Origin: Gossypium raimondii
Taxonomy: Eukaryota; Streptophyta; Magnoliopsida; Malvales; Malvaceae
Assembly (NCBI RefSeq): GCF_025698545.1
Contig: NC_068576.1
Span: 52,424,390 to 52,488,389 of the forward strand
Reading direction: 5' to 3'
Length of the DNA: 64,000 bases
Within the stretch, counting starts at the first letter, position 1. The number at the start of each line of letters is the position of its first letter. The notes beneath the pieces were generated by a model. That model saw nothing but the letters and a program-made list of their open reading frames with translations, was not told where the DNA came from and did no database searches. This document shows positions 52,800 through 64,000 of the stretch, in pieces. Both the position numbers and the translations under genes were made by a program.

Positions 52800-53640
52800 T
52801 AATTATCCCTAAACTTTCGATAACTCAATTTTCAAAAACTTACATAATAATCACTAATATTATCGAATTATTAATGTTAACTACGCGTCAATTAACTTTC
52901 GTTAATAACACTAATTAATAATTTAGTCATTAAACTATAACTCAAATATCAATTTGATATTTAATTTTTTTTGCTAATATATATTAAAAATAAATAAAAC
53001 TTATTAAAGACTTTCTCCATATCATCACTGTTCTGGCTTATTTTTAATTTCTGGATTTTCATCATCTTGAAATCAACCATCATCACTTAAGCTACACAAA
53101 TCTACCTCGATCGCCATTAAAGCCCAAAGGAAATAAACCGTAAACAAAAGAAACCAATGTACTAAAAATAAATGAAGAATCGAATTATAGGGGGAAAAAA
53201 AAGACTAAATAGGGTTTTGGCTCAGACTATGTTAAATTTACTTTGAAGGTCTCAAATGGAATTTAGGATGGGTAAATCTAGACCAAAAACCTTTAATGGA
53301 TCAAATGGATCGGAATCGGAAGAGGAGGATGATTTGATTGCAGCTGAGGTGGTTGAGGAGGAGGAGGAAGATGTAGTAAAAGTTGGGATTATCAAAATAT
53401 TTGTAAATTTCTCATCAAAATTTCATATCTTATAGGTTTTTGTTTAACAATTTTTTTAAATATCAAAATAATATTTTAGTTATAGTTTAGGGACTAAATT
53501 AACTATTAATTTTTTAAATTAACATGTCAAGTAATCTTTTTAAAAGAAATTAGCGGATAAATGACTTCAACAACGTCAGTGACTGTTATGTAATTTTTGA
53601 AAGTTGGGTATATTAAAATATAATTTTAAGTAAAATTAAG
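52800..53640. mobile_element. Long-inverted-repeat element, possible Pack-type, just downstream of ERF gene 1
   Basis: The left arm (about 52805-52960) and right arm (about 53450-53640, inverted) share, in order, CTTTC..., AAA..TTACATAA, AGTCACT, TAATTTAGTC, TAAACTATAACT and TTGATATTTAA. Between the arms lies less AT-rich DNA with an open reading at 53268-53435. No transposase is visible. Limits are approximate. Confidence 0.55.
53268..53435 (+). pseudogene. Acidic protein fragment inside the inverted-repeat element
   Basis: A 55-codon reading starts MGKSRPKTFNGSNGSESEEE and continues into an acidic EVVEEEEEDVV tract, after which it runs into AT-rich repeat DNA. It looks like the first exon of a nuclear acidic protein picked up by the element. 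I do not recognise the parent gene. Confidence 0.35.
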
Positions 53641-54361
53641 AAATAATTAATAAAATCTATTATTTTATTATCAATGATTGCTTTACGACACAGCTTACGT
53701 GCAAAATTAAAACCTTATCAACCAATTTATTTTTTCTTTTGATTTGTTTTGTAATATGTTTTTTATCAACCAATTTCTGAAGACAACGTATGTAATAAAA
53801 AATCATTGCCAATCTCTTACTTTCGTTATAAGAAAACTCTTTTCATTAATTTTTTGTGTTTTACTTGTGTATAAAGTTGGTACTTACCACAAATTTTGAT
53901 GTTTTCTTTCCGTCTCATTTAGTGTTTGATAGATTTGTAAATTTAAATGGTGATTGTTCTGTCGATAGAGTCTTAACTCGATTGGCATCAGCATTGTTGT
54001 CGGTGCAATAGGACGTGAATAGTTCTAGGCATTGTATAAAAAAGAACAGATACTATAAAAACTTATGCGATATCATATTGTAGAAATAGATACTAACCTT
54101 TTAAAAATATTTAAAAAATATAATCATTTAAATAAGTTATTGAACTTAATTAATAATATTAAAATTTATATTTTGTATAAATATATTTATGTATAATTGA
54201 GGTATATTAGTATTATATATAAAAATATTTAAAATCATTTATGCTAAAAAAATATTTTAAAAGTGTTGGTGGCTTGAGTTCAAATATTACAATAAGTAAA
54301 TTTTATGATACCAAAAAATACTCATCAATTATATAAAGTATTCTTTAATAAGCTTCACAAG

Positions 54362-54600
54362 CAGGAAGAAGCTATAAATTTTTAGGGGCTAAATTAAATT
54401 GTCTATTTTACAATAATAAAATGCAATTTCACTGTTTTAATACCCTATATCTTTATAGTTTTTAAAGTGAATTAATTTTTTATCATTTGAGGGTCAATGT
54501 GCAATTTTACAATTACCAATTTAAAATTTATAAATTATAAAATGATCTAAATGAAAAAAATCATTTTAAGGGGGTCGGAGTAGCCCCTAGCTCCGCCATT
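54362..54600. repeat. 240-bp dispersed repeat family, copy 2
   Basis: Same block order as 46776-47045, ending GGGGTCGGAGTAGCCCC and CTCCGCCATT. The latter is the inverted partner of AATGGCGGAG at the start of the 61165 copy. Confidence 0.75.
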
Positions 54601-56285
54601 GTTCACAAATATAATACATTATTAAACAAACTCAAAATAAACGGACAAAAAATTATTTTATAAATTAAATAATAAGATCATTCCATACTATGCATATAAC
54701 AATTCATAATTTAAGAAATAAATAATAAATAATAAAATACTTAAATTTCAATTTAAAATTATTTTTTTAGTATGCACAAGTGAAATTAAGCAGTACACAT
54801 TGGTGCAACCGGTATGTATTAAATTTTACACCGGAATGAAACTTAAAATTTGTTGCTCTGGTTTACTACCATGATAGAAACTTAACCAAGAATAAATAAA
54901 TTTTGGATAAACTGTATAAATAGTGACCCAACTATTAGCGAGTTTTTATTTTCGTCATTTAGGTTTAAAATTTTCTATTTTAGTCACTAATGTTATCGAT
55001 ATTTAATATTTTGGTCTCCCTTCATTGAATCACTAACGGAATAATGACATGATCTTTTTATTGGCATAATAACAAATTTAGCCTCCAATGTTTACTGATT
55101 CTATCAAATTGGTCTTAATTCTAAAATAATAAAAATTAGCCCTCAACTTTACACATTCTATCAATTTAGCCATGATTCTTAAAATTAAAAAACATATTTA
55201 AAAATTCATTTTCTATAAAATACACACTATTTTATAAAAATACATACAAAATTATAAAAAATGAATATCTATTTTCTCAGTTTATAAAATTTGTTTATTA
55301 AAATGATAAATTTATAAATAAAATAATTTAAGGGGAAAAAACAAGAAGAATAATTAAGTAGATTTAGGTATTATGTTTTTTTTTCCCAACATTAATGATC
55401 ATCGTGTGCAAGTTGGGTCAAAAACTACAACATGAGCTTCAAAAGGGTAAGATTCAATGCCTTTAGGTAGTTACCTAGAATGAGTTTATTGCGATTGAGG
55501 TTGTGCTTAAGGGCGGGAATGATTGTAAACATAAAAGAGGATAAGGTCTTAGAGATCAAGTAGGTGGAAGGTTATGCCAACAACTTGCAACAATAGAGGA
55601 TGTGAAAACTTAGAAGTTATGAGTAAGTGTTATTAATGCTAATGATTGTATGTGAAGACGGTGCTTAGCACTCGATAAATTTAATGAGGACTAGGAAACA
55701 AGGCCAAACATATAATAAATAAATTATTATTTATAAAATACAACTAAAAAAGAAAAGAAAAGAAATGTATGAATTTGGTTTAAGAATTGTTTGTGGGTTT
55801 TTTAAGAAAATTGTTTTATTTATAATATTATTATTTTAATAAATAAATTTTGTGTTAGAAAAAAGAGAAAATGAGTATGTATTTATAATTTTGTATGTAT
55901 TTTTATTGAAAATTGAACTTTTAATTTTTTAAAGTTTTTTAATTTTTTGAATCAAGGATAAATTGATGAATGTTAGAACTTATAAATATTAGAGGATAAA
56001 TTTGTTATTACGTTAATAAAAATATCACATCAACACTTCGCTAGTAATTTAACAAATAAGTGAATAAAATATGATAATATTAATAATTAAAATAAATTTT
56101 TTAAAACTAAACGAACAAAAAAAATTCGTTAATAATTGTGTGAATATTGATAAAGTTTGCCCACAAATTCTATCCAAATATTTTATCCAAAGCACAACTT
56201 CATTTTGTCGGGAACCAACCAAGTAAAACTAAACAAAACATAAACAATGCTTCGAGATTTGAAATTAACGTTAACTACTAGGCAC

Positions 56286-56320
56286 TAGCCGCCGCCGCCG
56301 CCGCCTGCTCCTCCTCCTCT
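56286..56320. repeat. (CCG)n followed by (CTC)n microsatellite
   Basis: Six CCG units then four CTC units in otherwise AT-rich DNA, about 1.4 kb upstream of ERF gene 2. Confidence 0.8.
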
Positions 56321-57160
56321 GTCTTACACACCTTTTTCAATGAACCTGAGGATGATTAATGAGGAGGCTATTCAACCAAGTCCTATTTGTTTAAATCTCA
56401 AAATTTTGTCTGACAAGGTTTTGGCTGGTATAAACAGATTAAGCAAGAAAACGAGTTTATTTATAAATAATAATAAAATGGATAAAGCCTTTAATTTAAT
56501 GTCACTGTCCAAAATCCATCTAACCTAATAATTATATCTACATTTTTAATTTTATTTTTAATTTTAAAGAGATTATTTTTCAATAAAAGTTGAATCACTT
56601 TTTTAATAAAATGTTAACTAAAACATTTTACATAACACTATTTATTTCATAAGTTATGTCAACAAGTGATTTAAAGTTTATAAAAATATTAAAAAAGTCA
56701 AAATTTATAATGATTCAAAAACAACATGTGCATATGAATTATTACGTGGGTTGCATAGTTTAAGTCCCTAAAGTATATTGCTTTTCAGTTTCCACTGAAG
56801 TGGGCAAAAATATATGGACTAAAGTGAGAAAAACAATATACTTTAGGGACTTAAATTGTGCATTAAACTTATTATTATTATTTTAGATACATATTCTATA
56901 ATAATTAAATTTTTTCTTTCACAAAGTGAATGTGCATGTAATTAATTTTGATAGAGTTATCTAAATTATTCTGATTTGTTAGTTGGACAATATATTTAAT
57001 TATTCAATGATGTATTACGATAGTAACTTTTTGTATTATTACCATTTTTTTTTTTTTTTGATGTTCAGAACAGAAGGACTTAAATCTCCTAAATGCAACC
57101 AAGTCTTTTGAGAGATTGACCCGACCCACGTTAATGCCTGTCAGCTCCTAAACTGTAGTT

Positions 57161-57512
57161 GGTTAAAATATGCCATTAATATCTGTATTTGAGAAAAATT
57201 GATATTTAGTCCTCTCGAGTTTATCAATAAATTTTTTTATTTATTCTGTAAAAGTTTCGATTTACGATTTAAAAACCATAGTACAATCATTGATATTTTA
57301 GGTAATTTTTATCAAAATTTATTAATTTGATATGTTAATTAGACTGCTTTCATGAGACATATGATTAATAAAATTGAAAATACAACGCTCTTAATGACTG
57401 GACTTGAAATTTTAAACTAAGAAAGAAAGAGAATTTAATTTTTAACTTTAAAAGTAAAGGGACTAAGTTTTATTTTCTGTAAAAGTAGAAGGACTAAAAA
57501 CAGATTTTGACC
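57161..57512. mobile_element. MITE-like insertion in the promoter of ERF5/6-like gene 2
   Basis: The two ERF upstream regions share ACCCGACCCACG (51490s; 57117-57130) and then GCACGTTGC...TATAAATA. In gene 1 these blocks are close together; in gene 2 about 350 bp separate them. The extra DNA has inverted ends GGTTAAAATATG / CAGATTTTGACC, and 'TTTAGTCCT' / 'GGACTAAAA' inside. The target duplication is unclear, so limits are approximate. Confidence 0.6.
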
Positions 57513-57601
57513 ATAGTAATTTTACATCGCACGTTGCTTCTTGGTTGCATCGCGGAAGCTCCTGTTGAATAGTCAGAAAATTCAACTTGCCTTAGATCCC
57601 T

Positions 57602-57609
57602 TATAAATA
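57602..57609 (+). promoter_or_regulatory. TATA box of ERF5/6-like gene 2
   Basis: TATAAATA, 124 bp upstream of the ATG, in a block nearly identical to that before gene 1. Confidence 0.75.
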
Positions 57610-57725
57610 CCTTTCCACTCCCCCCTTCCACTCTCAAGTGAGAGAACTAAGAATCTCCAATTCAAACCCACAACTAAAAAAAATCCTTATCTTCTCATTT
57701 TCTCTCTTGTTTTCAGTTTTTGGAT

Positions 57726-58688
57726 ATGGAAAGTAGCAGTGAAGTGTCGAGCAGGCTTCAATATATTGAACAATATTTACTTGATGAAAATCAATTTCCT
57801 CCTGTGGGATTGTGGAGCTTTTTAAATGAAAATCAATGGACAAATTATCCGAAATCCGAGGTTTCCACCTCTCAATCTCACTCTCTTTACTCTCAAACTT
57901 CCACCTCTGATTCCTGTCTTACAGCATCCAATTTTAATAGCCTTGACGAAGATGATTTCTTCAACTTCTCTACCAGTTTCCCAGGTTTCGAGTCTAACCA
58001 TAGTGATGTTTTCGAATTTGACTCCAAACCTCAATTTATCCATCTCACCACGCCTAAGCCTCTCACTTCCGACGCCACTGCTTGTGAATTCCAAGTGAAA
58101 TCTCGATCTTCTTCGAATTCGACTTCCAATTCTCAGAGTCGAAAACCTTCGCTGAAAATCTCGTTGCCGCATAAAGTGGAGTGGATTCAGTTCGGCAAAC
58201 CGGATTTAACCGAGGTAAAGCCGAAGAATTCAAATACCGAAGAGAGAAGTAAGCATTACAGAGGAGTCCGACAAAGGCCGTGGGGAAAGTTCGCAGCCGA
58301 GATCCGAGATCCTAACCGAAAAGGTTCACGGGTCTGGTTGGGAACTTTTGACACCGCCATAGAAGCCGCAAAGGCTTACGACCGAGCCGCCTTTAAGTTA
58401 CGTGGCTCAAAAGCGATTCTTAACTTCCCTCTCGAAGCTGGGAAGTTGGATGTAATCGCCGCTGACGGAGAGAGGAAACGGAGCAGAGACGACGGCGCTG
58501 GGGATGAGAGAGAAGTTAAAGCCGTGAAGAGAGTAAATGATGATGTGACTAAAGCGAGAGATAACGGCGATGCGCCTTTAACGCCGTCAAATTGGACATC
58601 ATTTTTGGATTGCGATAACGACACGAAGGGGTTATTTAACATGCCATTGTTGTCGCCGTTAGGCTTGCACCAAGTTATAGTCATCTAG
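57726..58688 (+). CDS. Ethylene-response factor, group IX, ERF5/ERF6-like, paralogue 2
   Basis: Tandem paralogue of 51744-52700, 320 residues, intronless. The ATG at 57726 is chosen by homology. The N-terminus, [13 protein letters not shown] motif and ERF domain (from Tyr178) are conserved. The ERF domain differs from paralogue 1 at only a few positions (NRKGSRVW against NRRGSRIW). The C-terminal region keeps CDNDTKGLF, lost in paralogue 1, but reads [11 protein letters not shown]: the segment LSPHPP is missing, and with it the second Ser-Pro. That 18-bp loss lies exactly between two CCGTTA repeats in paralogue 1 (52650 and 52668). The reading frame is otherwise open and clean, so the gene is probably functional with altered regulation. 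Confidence 0.94.
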   Translation: MESSSEVSSRLQYIEQYLLDENQFPPVGLWSFLNENQWTNYPKSEVSTSQSHSLYSQTSTSDSCLTASNFNSLDEDDFFNFSTSFPGFESNHSDVFEFDSKPQFIHLTTPKPLTSDATACEFQVKSRSSSNSTSNSQSRKPSLKISLPHKVEWIQFGKPDLTEVKPKNSNTEERSKHYRGVRQRPWGKFAAEIRDPNRKGSRVWLGTFDTAIEAAKAYDRAAFKLRGSKAILNFPLEAGKLDVIAADGERKRSRDDGAGDEREVKAVKRVNDDVTKARDNGDAPLTPSNWTSFLDCDNDTKGLFNMPLLSPLGLHQVIVI

Positions 58689-60375
58689 CGACGATAAGTC
58701 GATAATGTATATAAATTGTTTTTATTTGTTTTTTCTTTCAATTCACTTATTGAATAAATCGATCCATGGTTTTTTTAATCAACGATTGCTTTATTATTTC
58801 TTTTAAATTATATTAAAACATCGTATTGAAATTAATTAATAATAATATATTAAATATATATGATATTAAAGTAAAAAAATTAAAATTAAAATTATTAGTA
58901 AAAACAAAAAATTTATGTCATATGAAAAATATTAAATGAATACGATTTGTTTATCATAGCGTTATTATCAATTTTGAGTTAGTGTCGAGTTAATTTGTAA
59001 TATAAACTTAATCAAAATAATATTAACATTGAATTTTGTCACACTCATGATGTAAGTGAAAATAATATTATATTTTCCTCTAAAATTTATTCAATAATGA
59101 ATATAAGTGGAGCAAGAACAAATTTGTATTTTAATATTACTGAACACGTGTTCAATTATTGAATTTATAATTTATAATTGTTTTATTCAAAGACCATATA
59201 CAAATATGAATAGATAAATGTGCTATCGTAATAACATTAATTATAATTTAAAAGAATAAATATTTCGTAATTTCATAATTGAGTTAGTGATCCGAATAAG
59301 GATGACATCAACTCAAGAAATGTTATAGTAATTATATATATAATCGATGGATGTAATGTATATAAAAATATTAAAATGATTTTTATTTTCAAAGTTAAAG
59401 ATTAAAGTAAACTTAATAACTTTCATATGACGTGCAATATTCGCATTTGATTATTACCTCTGCCGTTATTTTATTTTATTTGTTGTCCTTAGTCCTTACA
59501 ATTATTATTTGAAAATATAAAATAATATTTTAAGATTTAAAAGAAATTAATTTAATTAATTTCAATATTATAGTAACAAATAGGTTGTCACTACTAAAAG
59601 GATAATTTTTTTAATAACTTATTTAGTTGATTTTGATGTTTTGAAATTTAATATTTCAATATTAGAAAAATAAATCTAGAACTTTTGCAAGGGTGAACAA
59701 GTACAATCCGACAAATTTTAAAGCTTTATTTTAGTTTCTATCGTTTTTCACTTTAATCTTTAATGTTTTTACCTCGATCAATATTATAAAAATAATATTT
59801 TTTGGGTGACCAAAATAAAAGTGTGAACATAATGTGACGGTGTACATGTTAACTACATATAGAGATTCAATGATTGAGTGACTAAAATGAAAATACCTTA
59901 AAAATTAGGTAATCAACTAGATAATTTATCTAAATTAATAACAAATGCTCGTCATAGATAGTGAAGGACAAGCTTCATCAACACAACAAACGCTTTAGCC
60001 TTAGAATTGATAGAATATTATGACACATTAACAATTGCTTTGCCACAACTCAAGTATGACATATCTGAAGTGATTGCAAGCACTTAATACGATAAGGAAT
60101 TCAACCCCAGATAGTCCAAAGCGGCGAGCAAAAATCGATAAAAGAATCGAGCATTTACCAAACTAGAAAGGATGACAACAAAACCATCCCTAAAATCACT
60201 TGTAAAACTAAGGTTACATGCATAAACAAGACTAAAAAACGTGCTACAATAGCAGACAAAAACTTCTAAAACTGAAAACTTATTAAACAATGGGAAAACA
60301 AACAAAAGGCATATAAAACTTGTACTATGTAATCTTTTTAAAGATTTGTGTAAACAAATTTGAATTAAAAAAAGG
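58689..60375. other. Intergenic, no gene supported
   Basis: AT-rich 3' flank of ERF gene 2. A 104-codon - strand reading at 60398-60084 starts inside the MITE end and has no recognised domain; it may be a retroelement scrap. Confidence 0.45.
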
Positions 60376-60782
60376 GGGTAAACCACAAAAATAGTCAATT
60401 TTGTTTGCCTCGGATTACATTTTAGCCACTTATGTTTGAAATATTACGTTTTAGTCACTTACATTATCGTTTTGTTACAAAGTGGTCACTCTACCGTTAA
60501 ACTCCGGTAGCTCCCTAACGGCCGTCCTACATGACAGTCCAAATGAGTTTTAAATGCCAACTTGGATGTCCAATTGCTGGGATGAAAATAAGTTTTTAAT
60601 TAAACAAATTTAATTTGGATTGCCACATAGGACTGTTGTTAGTGAGGTAACGGAGCTTAACAGTAGAGTAATCACTTCGTAACAAAACGATAACGTAAGC
60701 GACTAAAATATAACATTTCAAATAAAAGTGACTAAAATGTAATCTGAAGCAAACAAAAATGACTATTTTTATAGTTTATCCC
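60376..60782. mobile_element. MITE with GGGTAAAC..AAAAATAGTC ends, copy 2
   Basis: About 407 bp, with ends GGGTAAACCACAAAAATAGTC and (inverted) GGGATAAACTATAAAAATAG. It matches 37452-37867 in block order (TCACTCTACCGTTAA, TTTAAATGCCAA, TGGATGTCC). No coding capacity. Confidence 0.8.
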
Positions 60783-61164
60783 TTAAAAATGTATTTTTTG
60801 AAAAAAAAAATTACAAGCGCCATCAGCGAATTAAACTTGGTCACCATTTTCAAAATTACAACTAAATTTATTGTTTAATTGACGCGTGTTATTTTAATAC
60901 AATACAAAACCCATGCTATTTTCAAAAACAAGAAAAACTGTGAGTTTCGACGTTAGACTAATTATTAAAAACAAATTGCATGAAAGATTTATATTTGGTG
61001 AAAAATACTAACGATGGTGATGGTTATTTTATTTTATTTTAAATAAAAAGATTTTTAACTTGTTAAGCAACCTTTTAAACAAATATTAACTCAAGTTCAC
61101 GTTTATTTTGTTATTGTATCCAAGTATGAGTTAAAAATAAGAAAGTTAAAGAAAGGTTAGGAGC

Positions 61165-61418
61165 AATGGCGGAGTCCAAAAAATTTTTGGGTCGAAATTA
61201 AATTATATATTTTTACGATAATAAAAATATAATTTTACTATTTTAATAGTCTATATATTTTCAATTTTTAAAGGATTAGATCAAAATTTTATTATTTTTA
61301 AAGGTTAAAGTATAAATTTATCATTACTAATTTAAAATTTTATAAATTATCAAGAAATTAAATGAAAAATTTTCCATAAAGGCCACGGCCTTGCCAGCCT
61401 CCTAATTCTGCCACTGAT
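61165..61418. repeat. 240-bp dispersed repeat family, copy 3
   Basis: Starts AATGGCGGAGTCC and ends ATTCTGCCACTG. Inner blocks match 54362-54600. Confidence 0.75.
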
Positions 61419-61823
61419 TAAGAGAAAGACATGCGTGCAAGTAGTGAAGTCGGCGAAAATAGAGATGGTAATGTTCCACGGTTTTAACTTTTAATTACAA
61501 AATTTCAACATTCAATAATCGTCCTGCTATACTATGTGACCATGTGCAAGTGAATCGTCATTTTTGACTCCTTTCCCTCCTTTCATCCATCCATGTTTGG
61601 ATAGCAAAAATTTTCCGCCCTCACCATTTATTATTTAGAATATATTTGTCATACTTGTTTCGTCCAAAAGAGCCTTGTCACTTGCGCTTAGATAAACCTC
61701 GTTCGATGAGATACTTTGTTGGATTATAAGTTTCACTGGTGTATGACGTGTTCAACACGTGGATGATAGATGTCAAGCTTGTAAAATTTTGCCAAGACTA
61801 TTCAAGTTCAAATAAATCCAAGG

Positions 61824-62042
61824 GTGAAGTTAGAAAATTTTTTGAGGGAGGTGTATGTTTTTATGATAGCAAAAATGTAATTTTATCATTTTAATAGTGT
61901 ATACTTTTATAATTTTTAAAAGATTTAATCAATATTTTTATTTTTGGGACATCAAAGTACAATTTCACTATGTGCTAATTTAAAATTTTATAAATTATAA
62001 AGGAGTAAAAGGTGAAATTTTCTATTTTAAAAAGGGCTCCGC
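61824..62042. repeat. 240-bp dispersed repeat family, copy 4
   Basis: GGGTGAAGTTAGAAAATTTT start, the shared TAATTTTATCATTTTAATAG and AATTTAAAATTTTATAAATT blocks, then a GGGCTCCGCACC end. Confidence 0.65.
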
Positions 62043-63252
62043 ACCGATGTGAATCTAATCACTATGTCGCTAGTAGCCTCTCTTGCTCCCTAAGGGCATA
62101 TGAAGATCTGATCACGATGGACACATGTCATGGCTTAGAAGAAGGTTGATCACCCTTTTGCTTATGCCATTAGAAGACTCTGTTTCTTGAGTTAAAACTT
62201 GGCTAAAATCTTTTCACAATTTTCTTCAACAATATTAAAATAATATTTTTATGTTACTAATGAGTAGTATTTTAAATCAACATTTATAATATATGGTTTT
62301 TAATTTGAGCACACAACTAAAAACATTAAATTTCAAACATGCTACGTGTTAATTTGGCTATTTAAGAGGTTGAAAATTGAACAGTCCTTGAGTTGACCAT
62401 GTAGGAAATAATATTCTAAAACCATATTATATGGATTTGTGAAATATAAGTCAAGATTTGGAGTTTGAATGATGGGTTATTTTATTTGAAATCAGAGTTG
62501 ATGGATTTTGACCGATTAATTTACATTCATTTTAAATATTTCAATGTATGACAAAATCAATCAAAACTTTGTTTTCCACTGTTCATTGACTTCGTATGTT
62601 TAAATCATTTTAATGTCACTCATATTTACAGCCACAGTCATTATCACTCAATTTTTATTTTATTTTATTTAGAAAAATGCTAATTTAAATATATTTCTAA
62701 AAAGCCCAAAAGACAATGATGTGCAGTAGCAGACCAAATAAGTTTTTGAGAGTTTTTCTATAACAAAGACGAATGGTGTAGTTTGTATTTAATTTCCACG
62801 TTAATTAAATTGGAATCAGTTGAACAAAATCTCTTGCGGTTTTTAAATTGGGAATGGAAAAAAGTATATAATTGGAGTGATAACCGGTTTGCGTAAAATA
62901 TTATGTTATAACTGGCTATTTAAGTGTTTTATTTTTCTTTTCTTAGGTCAAAGATTATAATATATAATAAAGAATTAATTAATATTTTTCACATGTGCTA
63001 GCTCTTTATACTTTAGATTCAAACTTCTTGACTCCATAGTCCCTTGGAATACAGCTACATACGTGACGTAAACCAAATTACACACGTGTATTATTTCTCA
63101 TAATTCTCAAGCCAATAGGTCTTAACATCCCTTAACTCCAATGGTACGACAAGCATTGATATCAGAAACGAGAATATGGGAAATAGAAAAAGGACAAGAA
63201 ACAAAATGGGAACGGTTTGCTACCCGAGCAAGATGATGAGCCACCTTATTTG
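62043..63252. other. Intergenic, no gene seen
   Basis: AT-rich; no coding pattern or clear element recognised. Confidence 0.45.
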
Positions 63253-64000
63253 TAACAGCCAGTTTTTAGTGAAATCAGAATAATAGTTTTGGGACCATAA
63301 ATTTGACGTCGGAAGAAAATTTATTTTAATATTATTTTATGGTCTATAGCATGATGGAAATATCGTATGAAAATTTCGTTAAGAAATTTTACTATTTACA
63401 TGTCTAATTTGATAAAAAGGACCAAATTGCATAAAGTGCAAAAGTTGAATTCTAGTAGCTAAAGTTATCAATTAGCTATGGAATTCAAAATTAGAGGTCC
63501 TTATATGGCAAATAGACCATTTAGTGGAGTTAATAGATAAGAATGATTATTCATCATTGGAAATTAGTAAATTATTAAGGGTAATTTCGAAAGATGATTG
63601 AATAAAAGATGATAAATGAATTAAATAATAAATATCATCATTTTCATCATCGTTCCTAAAATTAAAAATGGAAAGCCTAGCCATGGAAGTTGAGTTCTAG
63701 AAAATTTATTTGGCTTAATTAGGTATTTATTTTTGTCCCGTTTTTAATGATTTTTATGTTTCCGAGATCGTAATAGCTTAATCTAGCTATCTCGGGGATT
63801 AATTTGCAAAACTACTAAGTGTTAGGGCTTTTCCATGGATAAGTATAGTTGAATTATGAAGTTTTATGTTAGAAAATGAAAGATTGTTGATAGATAAACA
63901 ACTTTTGTAAAAAGAATCTTGATAAAATTATGATTTAGGGACTAAATTAAAAGATGGAAAATTCATGAAAAAAATTCTGCATTTTATGAAATACATGAGC
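63253..64000 (+). mobile_element. LTR start (Tekay/Del-like Gypsy), runs off the window
   Basis: Begins TGTAACAGCCAGTTTTTAGTG and continues with a GTCGGAA-like phrase. It is the inverted counterpart of the ends at 18507 and 24275. No end is seen before 64000, so it may be a solo LTR or a full element. Confidence 0.65.

Larger units (their letters stand above)
53641..57100. other. Intergenic between the ERF5/6-like genes
   Basis: AT-rich. Holds one copy of the 240-bp repeat (54362-54600), a partial MITE-like tract at 54900-55080 and a (CCG)n/(CTC)n run at 56286-56320. No gene supported; the short reading at 56340-56528 is unconvincing. Confidence 0.5.

Noticed and set aside
60084..60398. 104-codon minus-strand open reading
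   Set aside because: It starts inside a MITE terminal repeat and shows no domain; perhaps a retroelement scrap but not supportable.

Overview
The window is plant nuclear DNA, most consistent with cotton (Gossypium) or a close Malvaceae relative. The evidence is high AT content, multi-exon genes with GT/AG introns, plant-only families (AP2/ERF, RAV, plant mobile domain), and LTR, MULE and MITE ends of kinds I associate with cotton. The species is inferred from memory of those repeats, not proven.

Layout. (1) 1-5531 is the inner part and right end of a decayed Mutator-like element: a broken MuDR-type transposase on + and a convergent, broken plant-mobile-domain gene on -, separated by a telomere-like TTAGGG-rich minisatellite. 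(2) 5532-21474 and 25186-34935 are two direct copies of one block: spacer, enoyl-CoA hydratase gene, intronless RAV (AP2+B3) gene, and the start of a ubiquitin C-terminal hydrolase gene (UCH3). Copy B is intact and its UCH3 runs on to 36702. All three genes of copy A are dead: the hydratase lost exon 2 and has a stop, the RAV gene has a stop right after its AP2 domain, and UCH3 ends before its catalytic Cys. UCH3 intron 1 of copy A also holds a 5991-bp Gypsy-type LTR, split by a segment carrying an RNA-binding-protein (TAF15-like) exon, itself split by a 3316-bp solo-LTR-like element. A separate ~550-bp insertion nearby carries part of eIF3e. (3) 21475-25185 between the copies is a patchwork: a UCH3 exon scrap, a broken ACC oxidase (ACO) gene with its own promoter ending in a 48-bp near-perfect inverted repeat, and an LTR end. 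(4) 38320-39087 is an ERF1A/ERF2-like gene on -. (5) 39300-51600 is AT-rich intergenic DNA with MITEs, a LINE 3' fragment and short repeats. (6) 51744-52700 and 57726-58688 are two tandem ERF5/ERF6-like genes on +. (7) 58689-64000 is intergenic with MITEs and the start of another LTR at 63253.

How the genes fit together. The order UCH3 - ERF1-like - ERF5/6-like matches the neighbouring Arabidopsis loci UCH3, ERF1A and ERF6 on chromosome 4 (from memory), so this looks like an old conserved stress-signalling block later inflated by transposons and a local duplication. The two ERF5/6-like paralogues carry complementary small deletions in the C-terminal region that, in the Arabidopsis family, is phosphorylated by MPK3/MPK6. 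The most unusual structure is the promoter-linked ACO inverted repeat, which could give a hairpin RNA aimed at ethylene-synthesis mRNAs. That role is a hypothesis from sequence only.
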